DNA of 64,000 nucleotides from contig OY811980.1 of assembly GCA_963681505.1 (NCBI GenBank), positions 1-64,000 of the forward strand, written 5' to 3'. Below are positions 35,930-48,765 of this stretch, one piece after another. The position numbers and the translations under genes are program-made. The notes below the pieces were generated by a model, which worked only from the letters and a program-made list of their open reading frames with translations, had not been told where the DNA came from and made no database searches. The first letter of the stretch is position 1. Each line of letters starts with the position of its first letter. Origin of the DNA: Eunapius fragilis. Taxonomy: Eukaryota; Porifera; Demospongiae; Spongillida; Spongillidae.

Positions 35930-38900
35930 ACTATTAGGAACAATTCGTTTGGACCAATTGCTCCCAATTGCTCCCGCGGAAGCGATTGGGAGCAATTCGT
36001 TAGGACTAATTGCTCCCAATTGCTCCCGCGGGAGCGATTGGGTGCAATTCGATTGGACCAATTGCTCGAGCAATTGGTCTGGACCAATTGCTCCCAATTG
36101 CTCCCGCGGGAGCAATTCGGAGCAATTCGTTTGGACCAATGGCTCCCAATTGCTCCCGCATTCGTTTGGACCATTTGCTCCCAATTGCTCCCGCGGGAGC
36201 GATTTGGAGCAATTCGTTTGGACCAATTGCTCCCAATTGCTCCCGCGGAAGCGATTGGGAGCAATTCGTTTGGACCAATTGCTCCCAATTGCTCCCGCGG
36301 GAGCGATTGGGAGCAATTCGAATGGACCAATTGCTCGAGCAATTGGTCTGGACCAATTGCTCCCAATTGCTCCCGCGGGAGCAATTCGGAGCAATTCGTT
36401 TGGACCAATTGCTCCCAATTGCTCCCGCATTCGTTTGGACCATTTGCTCCCAATTGCTCCCGCGGGAGCGATTTGGAGCACTTCGTTTGGACCAATTGCT
36501 CCCAATTATTCCCGCGGGAGCGATTGGGAGCAATTCGTTTGGACCAATTCTTCCCAATTGCTCCCGCGGGAGCGATTGGGAGCAATTCGTTTGGACCAAT
36601 TGCTCCCAATTGCTCCCGCGGGAGCGATTGGGAGCAATTCGTTTGGACCAATTGCTCCCAATTGGTCCCGCGGGAGCGATTGGGAGCAATTCGTTTGGAC
36701 CAATAGCTCCCAATTTCTCCCGCAGGAGCGTATAAGAGCAATTCTTTTGGACAAATTACTCCCAATTGCTCCCGCGAGAGCAATTCGGAGCAATTCGTTT
36801 GGACCAATTGCTCCCAATTGCTCCCCCGGGAGTGATTGGGAGCAATTCGTTTGGACCAATTGCTCCCAATTGCTCCCGCGGGAGCAATTCGGAGCAATTC
36901 ATTTGGATCAATTGCTCCCAATTGCTCCCGCGGGAGCAATGTGGAGCAATTCGTTTTTACCAATTGCTCCCAATTGCTCCCGCGGGAGCAATTCGGAGCA
37001 ATTCGTTTGGACCAATTGCTCCCAACTGCTCCCGCGGGAGCGATTTGGAGCAATTCGTTTGGACCAATTCTTCCCAATTGCTCCCGCGGGAGCGATTGGG
37101 AGCAATTCGTTTGGACCAATTGCTCCCAATTGCTCCCGCGGGAGCAATTCTGAGCAATTCGTTTGGACCAATTGCTCCCAATTGCTCCCGCAGGAGCGAT
37201 TAGGAGCAATTCGTTTGGACCAATTGCTCCCAATTGCTCACGCGGGAGCAATTCGGAGCAATTCGTTTGGACCAATTACTCCCGCGGGAGCGATTGGGAG
37301 CAATTCGTTTGGACCAATTGCTCCCAATTGCTCCCGCGGGAGCGATTGGGAGCAATTCGTTTGGACCAATTGCTCCCAATTGCTCCCACGGGAGCGATTG
37401 GGAGCAATTCGTTTGGACCAATTGCTCCCAATTGCTCCCGCGGGAGCAATTCGGAGCAATTCGTTTGGACCAATTGCTCCCAACTGCTCCCGCGGGAGCG
37501 ATTTGGAGCAATTTGTTTGGACCAATTCTTCCCAATTGTTCCCGCGGGAGCGATTGGGAGCAATTCGTTTGGACCAATTGCTCCCAATTGCTCCCGCGGG
37601 AGCAATTCTGAGCAATTCGTTAGGACCAATTGCTCCCAATTGCTCCCGCAGGAGCGATTAGGAACAATTTGTTTGGACCAATTGCTCCCAATTGCTCCTG
37701 CGGGAGCAATTCGGAGCAATTCGTTTGGACCAATTACTCTCAATTGCTCCCGCGGGAGCAATTCGGAGCAATTCGTTTGGACCAATTACTCCCAATTGCT
37801 CCCGGGGGAGCCATTGGGAGCAATTCGTTTAGACCAATTGCTCCCAATTGCTCCCGCATTGGTTTGGACCAATTGCTCCCAATTGCTCCCGCGGACCAAT
37901 TGCTCCCAATTGCTCCCGCGGGAGCGATTGGGAGCAATTCGTTTGGACCAATTGCTCCCAATTGCTCCCGCGGGAGCGATTGGGAGCAATTCGTTTGGAC
38001 CAATTGCTCCCAATTGGTCCCGCGGGAGCGATTGGGAGCAATTCGTTTGGACCAATAGCTCCCAATTTCTCCCGCAGGAGCGTATAAGAGCAATTCTTTT
38101 GGACAAATTACTCCCAATTGCTCCCGCGGGAGCAATTCGGAGCAATTCGTTTGGACCAATTGCTCCCAATTGCTCCCCCGGGAGCGATTGGGAGCAATTC
38201 GTTTGGACCAATTGCTCCCAATTGCACCCGCGGGAGCAATTCGGAGCAATTCATTTGGATCAATTGCTCCCAATTGCTCCCGCGGGAGCAATGTGGAGCA
38301 ATTCGTTTTTACCAATTGCTCCCAATTGCTCCCGCGGGAGCAATTCGGAGCAATTCGTTTGGACCAATTGCTCCCAACTGCTCCCGCGGGAGCGATTTGG
38401 AGCAATTCGTTTGGACCAATTCTTCCCAATTGCTCCCGCGGGAGCGATTGGGAGCAATTCGTTTGGACCAATTGCTCCCAATTGCTCCCGCGGGAGCAAT
38501 TCTGAGCAATTCGTTTGGACCAATTGCTCCCAATTGCTCCCGCAGGAGCGATTAGGAGCAATTCGTTTGGACCAATTGCTCCCAATTGCTCACGCGGGAG
38601 CAATTCGGAGCAATTCGTTTGGACCAATTACTCCCGCGGGAGCGATTGGGAGCAATTCGTTTGGACCAATTGCTCCCAATTGCTCCCGCGGGAGCGATTG
38701 GGAGCAATTCGTTTGGACCAATTGCTCCCAATTGCTCCCACGGGAGCGATTGGGAGCAATTCGTTTGGACCAATTGCTCCCAATTGCTCCCGCGGGAGCA
38801 ATTCGGAGCAATTCGTTTGGACCAATTGCTCCCAACTGCTCCCGCGGGAGCGATTTGGAACAATTTGTTTGGACCAATTCTTCCCAATTGTTCCCGCGGG

Positions 38901-39787
38901 AGCGATTGGGAGCAATTCGTTTGGAACAATTGCTCCCAATTGCTCCCGCGGGAGCAATTCTGAGCAATTCGTTAGGACCAATTGCTCCCAATTGCTCCCG
39001 CAGGAGCGATTAGGAACAATTTGTTTGGACCAATTGCTCCCAATTGCTCCCGCGGGAGCAATTCGGAGCAATTCGTTTGGACCAATTACTCTCAATTGCT
39101 CCCGCGGGAGCAATTCGGAGCAATTCGTTTGGACCAATTACTCCCAATTGCTCCCGCGGGAGCCATTGGGAGCAATTCGTTTGGACCAATTGCTCCCAAT
39201 TGCTCCCGCGGGAGCAATTCTGAGCAATTCGTTAGGACCAATTGCTCCCAATTGCTCCCGCAGGAGCGATTAGGAGCAATTTGTTTGGACCAATTGCTCC
39301 CAATTGCTCCCGCGGGAGCAATTCGGAGCAATTCGTTTGGACCAATTACTCCCAATTGCTCCCGCGGGAGCCATTGGGAGCAATTCGTTTGGACCAATTG
39401 CTCCCAATTGCTCCCACGGGAGCGATTGGGAGCAATTCGTTTGGACCAATTGCTCCCAATTGCTCCCACGGGAGCGATTGGGAGCAATTCGTTTGGACCA
39501 ATTGCTCCCGCGGGAGCAATTCGGAGCAATTCGTTTGGACCAATTGCTCCCAATTGCTCCCGCGGGAGCGATTAGGAGCAATTCGTTTGGACCAATTGCT
39601 CCCAATTGCTCCCGCGGGAGCAATTCGGAGCTATTTGTTTGGATCAATTGCTCACAATTGCTCCCGCGGGAGCGATGTGGAACAATTCGTTTGGACCAAT
39701 TGCTCCCAATTGCTCCCGCGGGAGCAATTCGGAGCAATTCGTTTGGACCAATTGCTCCCAACTGCTCCCGCGGGAGCGATTTGGAGC
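35930..39787. repeat. 52-bp palindromic satellite, left block
   Basis: About 74 units of 52 bp. Each unit is a spacer CGTTTGGACC plus a 42-bp near-palindrome built from AATTGCTCCC twice, a centre GCTCCCGCGGGAGC and the mirrored GGGAGCAATT. The consensus has no TAA, TAG or TGA in any of the six frames, which is why frames of 600 codons occur on both strands; these are not genes. Some units are half-units lacking the right arm (GCTCCCGCATTCG, for example near 36155 and 36430). A 1352-bp block (26 units) is duplicated in tandem: 36.51-37.79 kb matches 37.86-39.14 kb with few differences. Confidence 0.98.
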
Positions 39788-39979
39788 CATAAAGATATTC
39801 AATGTATTGAACGTGTTCAGAGATATTTCACTCGTGCCATTATCAAACGTGCTGGTATACCATATATGGATTTTGATGATCGCCTTGCGAACCTGGGTTT
39901 ACAGTCCTCAGAGTACAGGAGAGTCTTCAACGACCTTGTCATGTGCTACAAGATCTATAACGGTTTACCCGCGGATATT
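39788..39979 (+). mobile_element. non-LTR retrotransposon tail, part 1 (RT C-terminal region)
   Basis: Sequence abruptly leaves the satellite at 39787 and reads HKDIQCIERVQRYFTRAI, then MDFDDRLANLGLQSSEYRR and VMCYKIYNGLPADI. This pattern (IExVQRxFT, RLxxLGLxSLExRR, DLxxxYKIxNG) is the region after the reverse-transcriptase domain in CR1/L2/Jockey-type LINEs. The element is 5'-truncated here, as is usual for target-primed insertion. The coding sequence stops making sense at about 39979 and resumes at 49620, so the two parts are one element split by a later insert. Confidence 0.9.
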
Positions 39980-40094
39980 CATTGACGCTATTTGTACGTA
40001 ACCGCGGAATTAATTTTGTGGATAATTTAATTTTAGATATCTTGCGATTGGCGCCTGACAACTTTTGAACTGAACAACTTTTTTATGTGCGACT

Positions 40095-40705
40095 TTTTGA
40101 AATGGGATAGATCAGTTTTTCAGGTACACGCTAATGCCAGCCGATCGGCTGTACGCTTTAGGTAAGATTACTAACGCGCGGATCGAGGTGTTCAATTAGA
40201 CGCACTGGTTGACACGGGCACTGTGAAGCAGGCAGATGGAGACTGCTGACGTCTTATTGAGAGGTAAGTATATGTGAGTGGTAAGAAGTATAAGACAATC
40301 TGTTTGTACGCGCGGATTGTGTGGAAGCCTGCGTTATCGAAGGGTATCGTTGGAGTATTGACGATGGATAATTCTTTTTAGAGCCACCGCTTTTGATGTG
40401 AACAAAATGACTTTCCTATGTCCAACGTTTTTGAAAATTGAATTGATTCCGTTGTTCAGGTACACACTAATGCCAGCCGATTGGTTATTCGGTCTAGAGA
40501 AGGTGACTAGCGCTTTGGTAATGATATTCCAATCAGACGCTCTGGTGGACATGGATGCAGAGAAGCGCAGGCAGATGGAAACTGTTTTTGTCCTCTGAAA
40601 AGTAAGTATATAAGAGTGTTACTAAGCACAGACAACCTTTTTGTACAAGCGGGTTGTTTGGAAGTTGTGGTATTGATAATTCTTTTTTGAGCCATTGGAC
40701 TGTCA
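40095..40705 (+). repeat. tandem pair of about 310-bp diverged segments with exon-like core
   Basis: Segment 1 (40095-40395) and segment 2 (40405-40705) share CAGGTACACRCTAATGCCAG, GCAGGCAGATGGARACTG, GTAAGTATAT and GATAATTCTTTTT in the same order, about 65-70% identical. In segment 2 a + strand frame from 40398 to 40598 contains FRYTLMPADWLFGLEKVTSA, preceded by TTGTTCAG and followed closely by GTAAGTAT, so it looks like an exon. In segment 1 the frame is broken by stops. No family is recognised. Confidence 0.6.
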
Positions 40706-40739
40706 TGTATATCTTTTTAGTACGTTTAGTTATAGTGGT

Positions 40740-43700
40740 AGCCAATGGTTGTGACGCACGAGGGTGGCATGCTTGTGAAGCATTGGGATAGCATGCTTGT
40801 GACAATGGGGGTGCATGGGGGTAGCACACTCTTGATGCATGCGGTAGCATGCTTGTGATGCATGGGGGTAGCACACTTGTGACCCATGGGGGAAGCACAC
40901 TTGTGATGCATGGGGGTAGCACACTTGTGATGCATGGGGGTAACACACTTGTGACGCATGGGGGTAGCACACTTGTGACACATGGGGGTAGCACACTTGT
41001 GACACATGGGGGTGGCACACTTGTGACGCATGGGGGTAGCACACTTGTGACGCATGGGGGTAGCACACTTGTGACGCATGGGGGTAGCACACTTGTGACG
41101 CATGGGGGTAGCACACTTGTGACACATGGGGGTAGCTCACTTGTGACACATGGGGGTGGCACACTTGTGACGCATGGGGGTAGCGCATGGGGGTAGCACA
41201 CTTGTGACGCATGGGGTGGCACACTTGTGACGCATGGGGGTAGCACACTTGTGACACATGGGGGTAGCACACGTGACACATGGGGGTACCATGCTTGTGA
41301 CGCATGGGGGTAGCACACTTGTGACACATGGGGGTGGCACACTTGTGACGCATGGGGGTAGCACACTTGTGACGCATGGGGGTAGCACACTTGTGACACA
41401 TGGGGGTAGCACACTTGTGACACATGGGGGTGGCACACTTGTGACGCATGGGGGTAGCACACTTGTGACGCATGGGGGTAGCACACTTGTGACGCATGGG
41501 AGTAGCACACTTGTGACGCATGGGGGTAGCACACTTGTGACACATGGGGGTAGCTCACTTGTGACCCATGGGGGTAGCACACTTGTGACGCATGGGGGTA
41601 GCACACTTGTGACGCATGGGGGTAGCACACTTGTGACGCATGGGGGTGGCACACTTGTGACGCATGGGGGTAGCACACTTGTGACGCATGGGGGTGGCAC
41701 ACTTGTGACGCATGGGGGTAGCACACTTGTGACGCATGGGGGTAGCACACATGTAACGCATGGGGGTAGCACACTTGTGACGCATGGGGGTGGCACACTT
41801 GTGACGCATGGGGGTAGCACACTTGTGACGCATGGGGGTGGCACACTTGTGACACATGGGGGTAGCACACATGTAACACATGGGGGTAGCACACTTGTGA
41901 CGCATGGGGGGTAGCACACTTGTGACGCATGGGGGTAGCACACTTGTGACGAATGGGGGTAGCACACTTGTGACGCATGGGGGTGGCACACTTGTGACGC
42001 ATGGGGGTAGCACACTTGTGACGCATGGGGGTAGCACACTTGTGACGCATGGGGGTAGCACACTTGTGACGCATGGGGGTAGCACACTTGTGACACATGG
42101 GGGAATCACACTTGTGACGCATGTGGGTAGCGCACGTGACACATGGGGGTACCATGCTTGTGACGCATGGGGGTAGCACACTTGTGACGCATGGGGGTAG
42201 CACACTTGTGACGCATGGGGGTGGCACACTTGTGACGCATGGGGGTAGCACACTTGTGACGCATGGGGGTAGCACACTTGTGACACATGGGGGTAGCTCA
42301 CTTGTGACCCATGGGGGTAGCACACTTGTGACGCATGGGGGTAGCACACTTGTGACGCATGGGGGTAGCACACATGTAACGCATGGGGGTAGCACACTTG
42401 TGACGCATGGGGGTGGCACACTTGTGACGCATGGGGGTAGCACACTTGTGACGCATGGGGGTGGCACACTTGTGACGCATGGGGGTAGCACACTTGTGAC
42501 GCATGGGGGTAGCACACATGTAACGCATGGGGGTAGCACACTTGTGACGCATGGGGGTGGCACACTTGTGACGCATGGGGGTAGCACACTTGTGACGCAT
42601 GGGGGTGGCACACTTGTGACACATGGGGGTAGCACACATGTAACGCATGGGGGTAGCACACTTGTGACGCATGGGGGGTAGCACACTTGTGACGCATGGG
42701 GGTAGCACACTTGTGACGAATGGGGGTAGCACACTTGTGACGCATGGGGATGGCACACTTGTGACGCATGGGGGTAGCACACTTGTGACGCATGGGGGTA
42801 GCGCACTTGTGACGCATGGGGATAGCACACTTGTGACACATGGGGGAATCACACTTGTGACGCATGTGGGTAGCGCACGTGACACATGGGGGTACCATGC
42901 TTGTGACGCATGGGGGTAGCACACTTGTGACGCATGGGGGTAGCACACTTGTGACGCATGGGGGTGGCACACTTGTGACGCATGGGGGTAGCACACTTGT
43001 GACGTATGGGGGTAGCACACTTGTGACGCATGTGGGTAGCACACTTGTGATGCATGGGGGTAGCACACTTCTGACACATGGGGGAATCACACTTGTGACG
43101 CATGGGGGTACCATGCTTGTGACGCATGGGGGTAGCACACTTGTGACGCATGGGGGTAGCACAATTGTGACACATGGGGGTAGCACACTTGTGACGCATG
43201 GGGGTGGCACACTTGTGACGCATGGGGGTAGCACACTTGTGACGTATGGGGGTAGCACACTTGTGACGCATAGGGGTAGCACACTTGTGATGCATGGGGG
43301 TAGCACACTGGGGGAATCACACTTGTGACGCATGGGGGTACCATGCTTGTGACGCATGGGGGTAGCACACTTTTGATGCATGGGGGAAGCACACTTGTGA
43401 CACATGGGGGAATCACACTTGTGACGCATGGGGGTAGCACACTTGTGACGCATGGGGGTGGCACACTTGTGACACATGGGGGTAGCACACGTGACACATG
43501 GGGGTACCATGCTTGTGACGCATGGGGGTAGCACACTTGTGACACATGGGGGTGGCACACTTGTGACGCATGGGGGTAGCACACTTGTGACACATGGGGG
43601 TAGCACACTTGTGACGCATGGGGGTAGCACACTTGTGACGCATGGGGGTAGCACACTTGTGACGCATGGGGGTAGCACACTTGTGACACATGGGGGTAGC

Positions 43701-46700
43701 TCACTTGTGACCCATGGGGGTAGCACACTTGTGACGCATGGGGGTAGCACACTTGTGACGCATGGGGGTAGCACACATGTAACGCATGGGGGTAGCACAC
43801 TTGTGACGCATGGCGGTGGCACACTTGTGACGCATGGGGGTAGCACACTTGTGACGCATGGGGGTGGCACACTTGTGACGCATGGGGGTAGCACACTTGT
43901 GACGCATGGGGGTAGCACACATGTAACGCATGGGGGTAGCACACTTGTGACGCATGGGGGTGGCACACTTGTGACGCATGGGGGTAGCACACTTGTGACG
44001 CATGGGGGTAGCACAATTGTGACACATGGGGGTAGCACACTTGTGACGCATGGGGGTGGCACACTTGTGACGCATGGGGGTAGCACACTTGTGACGTATG
44101 GGGGTAGCACACTTGTGACGCATAGGGGTAGCACACTTGTGATGCATGGGGGTAGCACACTTCTGACGCATGGGGGAATCACACTTGTGACGCATGGGGG
44201 TACCATGCTTGTGACGCATGGGGGTAGCACACTTGTGATGCATGGGGGAAGCACACTTGTGACACATGGGGGAATCACACTTGTGACGCATGGGGGTAGC
44301 ACACTTGTGACGCATGTGGGTAGTACACTTGTGACGCATGGGGGTAGCACACTTGTGACGCATGGGGGTAGCACACTTGTGACGCATGGGGGTACCATGC
44401 TTGTGACGCATGGGGGTAGCACACTCGTGACCCATGGGGGTAGCACACTTGTGACGCATGGGGGTAGCACACTTGTGATGCATGGGGTAGCATGCTTGTG
44501 ACGCATGGGGGTAGCACACTCGTGACGCATGCGGGTAGCACACTTGTGATGCATGGGGGTAGCACACTTGTGACACATGGGGTAGCACACTTGTGACGCA
44601 TGGGGGTGGCACACTTGTGACGCATGGGGGTAGCACACTTGTGACGCATGGGGGTAGCGCACTTGTGACGCATGGGGGTAGCACACTTGTGACGCATGGG
44701 GGTAGCACACTTGTGACACATGGGGGAATCACACTTGTGACGCATGTGGGTAGCGCACGTGACACATGGGGGTACCATGCTTGTAACGCATGGGGGTAGC
44801 ACACTTGTGACGCATGGGGGTAGCACACTTGTGACGCATGGGGGTGGCACACTTGTGACGCATGGGGGTAGCACACTTGTGACGTATGGGGGTAGCACAC
44901 TTGTGACGCATGTGGGTAGCACACTTGTGATGCATGGGGGTAGCACACTTCTGACACATGGGGGAATCACACTTGTGACGCATGGTGGTACCATGCTTGT
45001 GACGCATGGGGGTAGCACACTTGTGACGCATGGGGGTAGCACAATTGTGACACATGGGGGTAGCACACTTGTGACGCATGGGGGTGGCACACTTGTGACG
45101 CATGGGGGTAGCACACTTGTGACGTATGGGGGTAGCACACTTGTGACGCATAGGGGTAGCACACTTGTGATGCATGGGGGTAGCACACTGGGGGAATCAC
45201 ACTTGTGACGCATGGGGGTACCATGCTTGTGACGCATGGGGGTAGCACACTTGTGATGCATGGGGGAAGCACACTTGTGACACATGGGGGAATCACACTT
45301 GTGACGCATGGGGGTAGCACACTTGTGACGCATGGGGGTGGCACACTTGTGACACATGGGGGTAGCACACGTGACACATGGGGGTACCATGCTTGTGACG
45401 CATGGGGGTAGCACACTTGTGACACATGGGGGTGGCACACTTGTGACGCATGGGGGTAGCACACTTGTGACACATGGGGGTAGCACACTTGTGACGCATG
45501 GGGGTAGCACACTTGTGACGCATGGGGGTAGCACACTTGTGACGCATGGGGGTAGCACACTTGTGACACATGGGGGTAGCTCACTTGTGACTCATGGGGG
45601 TAGCACACTTGTGACGCATGGGGGTAGCACACTTGTGACGCATGGGGGTAGCACACATGTAACGCATGGGGGTAGCACACTTGTGACGCATGGGGGTGGC
45701 ACACTTGTGACGCATGGGGGTAGCACACTTGTGACGCATGGGGGTGGCACACTTGTGACGCATGGGGGTAGCACACTTGTGACGCATGGGGGTAGCACAC
45801 ATGTAACGCATGGGGGTAGCACACTTGTGACGCATGGGGGTGGCACACTTGTGACGCATGGGGGTAGCACACTTGTGACGCATGGGGGTAGCACAATTGT
45901 GACACATGGGGGTAGCACACTTGTGACGCATGGGGGTGGCACACTTGTGACGCATGGGGGTAGCACACTTGTGACGTATGGGGGTAGCACACTTGTGACG
46001 CATAGGGGTAGCACACTTGTGATGCATGGGGGTAGCACACTTCTGACGCATGGGGGAATCACACTTGTGACGCATGGGGGTACCATGCTTGTGACGCATG
46101 GGGGTAGCACACTTGTGATGCATGGGGGAAGCACACTTGTGACACATGGGGGAATCACACTTGTGACGCATGGGGGTAGCACACTTGTGACGCATGTGGG
46201 TAGCACACTTGTGACGCATGGGGGTAGCACACTTGTGACGCATGGGGGTAGCACACTTGTGACGCATGGGGGTACCATGCTTGTGACGCATGGGGGTAGC
46301 ACACTCGTGACCCATGGGGGTAGCACACTTGTGACGCATGGGGGTAGCACACTTGTGATGCATGGGGTAGCATGCTTGTGACGCATGGGGGTAGCACACT
46401 CGTGACGCATGCGGGTAGCACACTTGTGATGCATGGGGGTAGCACACTTGTGACACATGGGGTAGCACACTTGTGACGCATGTGGGTAGTACACTTGTGA
46501 CGCATGGGGGTAGCACACTTGTGACGCATGGGGGTAGCACACTTGTGACGCATGGGGGTACCATGCTTGTGACGCATGGGGGTAGCACACTCGTGACCCA
46601 TGGGGGTAGCACACTTGTGACGCATGGGGGTAGCACACTTGTGATGCATGGGGTAGCATGCTTGTGACGCGTGGGGGTAGCACACTCGTGACGCATGCGG

Positions 46701-48765
46701 GTAGCACACTTGTGATGCATGGGGGTAGCACACTTGTGACACATGGGGTAGCACACTTGTGACGCATGGGGGTGGCACACTTGTGACGCATGGGGGTAGC
46801 ACACTTGTGACGCATGGGGGTAGCGCACTTGTGACGCATGGGGGTAGCACACTTGTGACGCATGGGGGTAGCACACTTGTGACACATGGGGGAATCACAC
46901 TTGTGACGCATGTGGGTAGCGCACGTGACACATGGGGGTACCATGCTTGTAACGCATGGGGGTAGCACACTTGTGACGCATGGGGGTAGCACACTTGTGA
47001 CGCATGGGGGTGGCACACTTGTGACGCATGGGGGTAGCACACTTGTGACGTATGGGGGTAGCACACTTGTGACGCATGTGGGTAGCACACTTGTGATGCA
47101 TGGGGGTAGCACACTTCTGACACATGGGGGAATCACACTTGTGACGCATGGTGGTACCATGCTTGTGACGCATGGGGGTAGCACACTTGTGACGCATGGG
47201 GGTAGCACAATTGTGACACATGGGGGTAGCACACTTGTGACGCATGGGGGTGGCACACTTGTGACGCATGGGGGTAGCACACTTGTGACGTATGGGGGTA
47301 GCACACTTGTGACGCATAGGGGTAGCACACTTGTGATGCATGGGGGTAGCACACTGGGGGAATCACACTTGTGACGCATGGGGGTACCATGCTTGTGACG
47401 CATGGGGGTAGCACACTTGTGATGCATGGGGGAAGCACACTTGTGACACATGGGGGAATCACACTTGTGACGCATGGGGGTAGCACACTTGTGACGCATG
47501 GGGGTGGCACACTTGTGACACATGGGGGTAGCACACGTGACACATGGGGGTACCATGCTTGTGACGCATGGGGGTAGCACACTTGTGACACATGGGGGTG
47601 GCACACTTGTGACGCATGGGGGTAGCACACTTGTGACACATGGGGGTAGCACACTTGTGACGCATGGGGGTAGCACACTTGTGACGCATGGGGGTAGCAC
47701 ACTTGTGACGCATGGGGGTAGCACACTTGTGACACATGGGGGTAGCTCACTTGTGACTCATGGGGGTAGCACACTTGTGACGCATGGGGGTAGCACACTT
47801 GTGACGCATGGGGGTAGCACACATGTAACGCATGGGGGTAGCACACTTGTGACGCATGGGGGTGGCACACTTGTGACGCATGGGGGTAGCACACTTGTGA
47901 CGCATGGGGGTGGCACACTTGTGACGCATGGGGGTAGCACACTTGTGACGCATGGGGGTAGCACACATGTAACGCATGGGGGTAGCACACTTGTGACGCA
48001 TGGGGGTGGCACACTTGTGACGCATGGGGGTAGCACACTTGTGACGCATGGGGGTAGCACAATTGTGACACATGGGGGTAGCACACTTGTGACGCATGGG
48101 GGTGGCACACTTGTGACGCATGGGGGTAGCACACTTGTGACGTATGGGGGTAGCACACTTGTGACGCATAGGGGTAGCACACTTGTGATGCATGGGGGTA
48201 GCACACTTCTGACGCATGGGGGAATCACACTTGTGACGCATGGGGGTACCATGCTTGTGACGCATGGGGGTAGCACACTTGTGATGCATGGGGGAAGCAC
48301 ACTTGTGACACATGGGGGAATCACACTTGTGACGCATGGGGGTAGCACACTTGTGACGCATGTGGGTAGCACACTTGTGACGCATGGGGGTAGCACACTT
48401 GTGACGCATGGGGGTAGCACACTTGTGACGCATGGGGGTACCATGCTTGTGACGCATGGGGGTAGCACACTCGTGACCCATGGGGGTAGCACACTTGTGA
48501 CGCATGGGGGTAGCACACTTGTGATGCATGGGGTAGCATGCTTGTGACGCATGGGGGTAGCACACTCGTGACGCATGCGGGTAGCACACTTGTGATGCAT
48601 GGGGGTAGCACACTTGTGACACATGGGGTAGCACACTTGTGACGCATGGGGGTAGCACACTTGTGACGCATGGGGGTAGCACACTTGTGATGCATGGTGG
48701 CAGCATATTTTTGACACATGGGGGTAGTATGCTTGTGACACAGGGGGGTACCATGGTTGTGACGC
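40740..48765. repeat. 24-bp satellite with higher-order duplications, about 8 kb
   Basis: Some 330 units close to CACACTTGTGACGCATGGGG plus GTAG. Variants (GACACATG, GATGCATG, GTGGCAC, CATGTAACG, GGTACCATG, GGGGAATCAC) are not randomly spread: a block of 1880 bp repeats almost exactly (42.85-44.73 kb and 44.73-46.61 kb), and the next period is 2166 bp because about 286 bp is duplicated again near 46.47-46.76 kb. A shorter 740-860-bp periodicity is visible at 41.2-42.9 kb. As 24 is divisible by three, one + frame (THGGSTLV) and all three minus frames (CVTSVLPP, CYPHASQV, MRHKCATP) stay open for up to 1054 codons. I treat these as by-products. Confidence 0.97.

Noticed and set aside
35829-39013. 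Frames of about 460 to 616 codons on both strands in the 52-bp satellite
   Set aside because: The monomer lacks stop codons in all six frames, so long frames are automatic; overlapping frames on both strands cannot all be coding and no start, splice or codon bias singles one out.
40045-40075. TTGGCGCCTGACAAC as a retroviral-type primer-binding site inside the insert
   Set aside because: No LTR-like boundary before it and no retroviral coding after it.
41555-44719. 1054-codon minus-strand frame in the 24-bp satellite
   Set aside because: All three minus frames are open because the 24-bp monomer has no stop on that strand; monomer variants do not favour any frame by eye.
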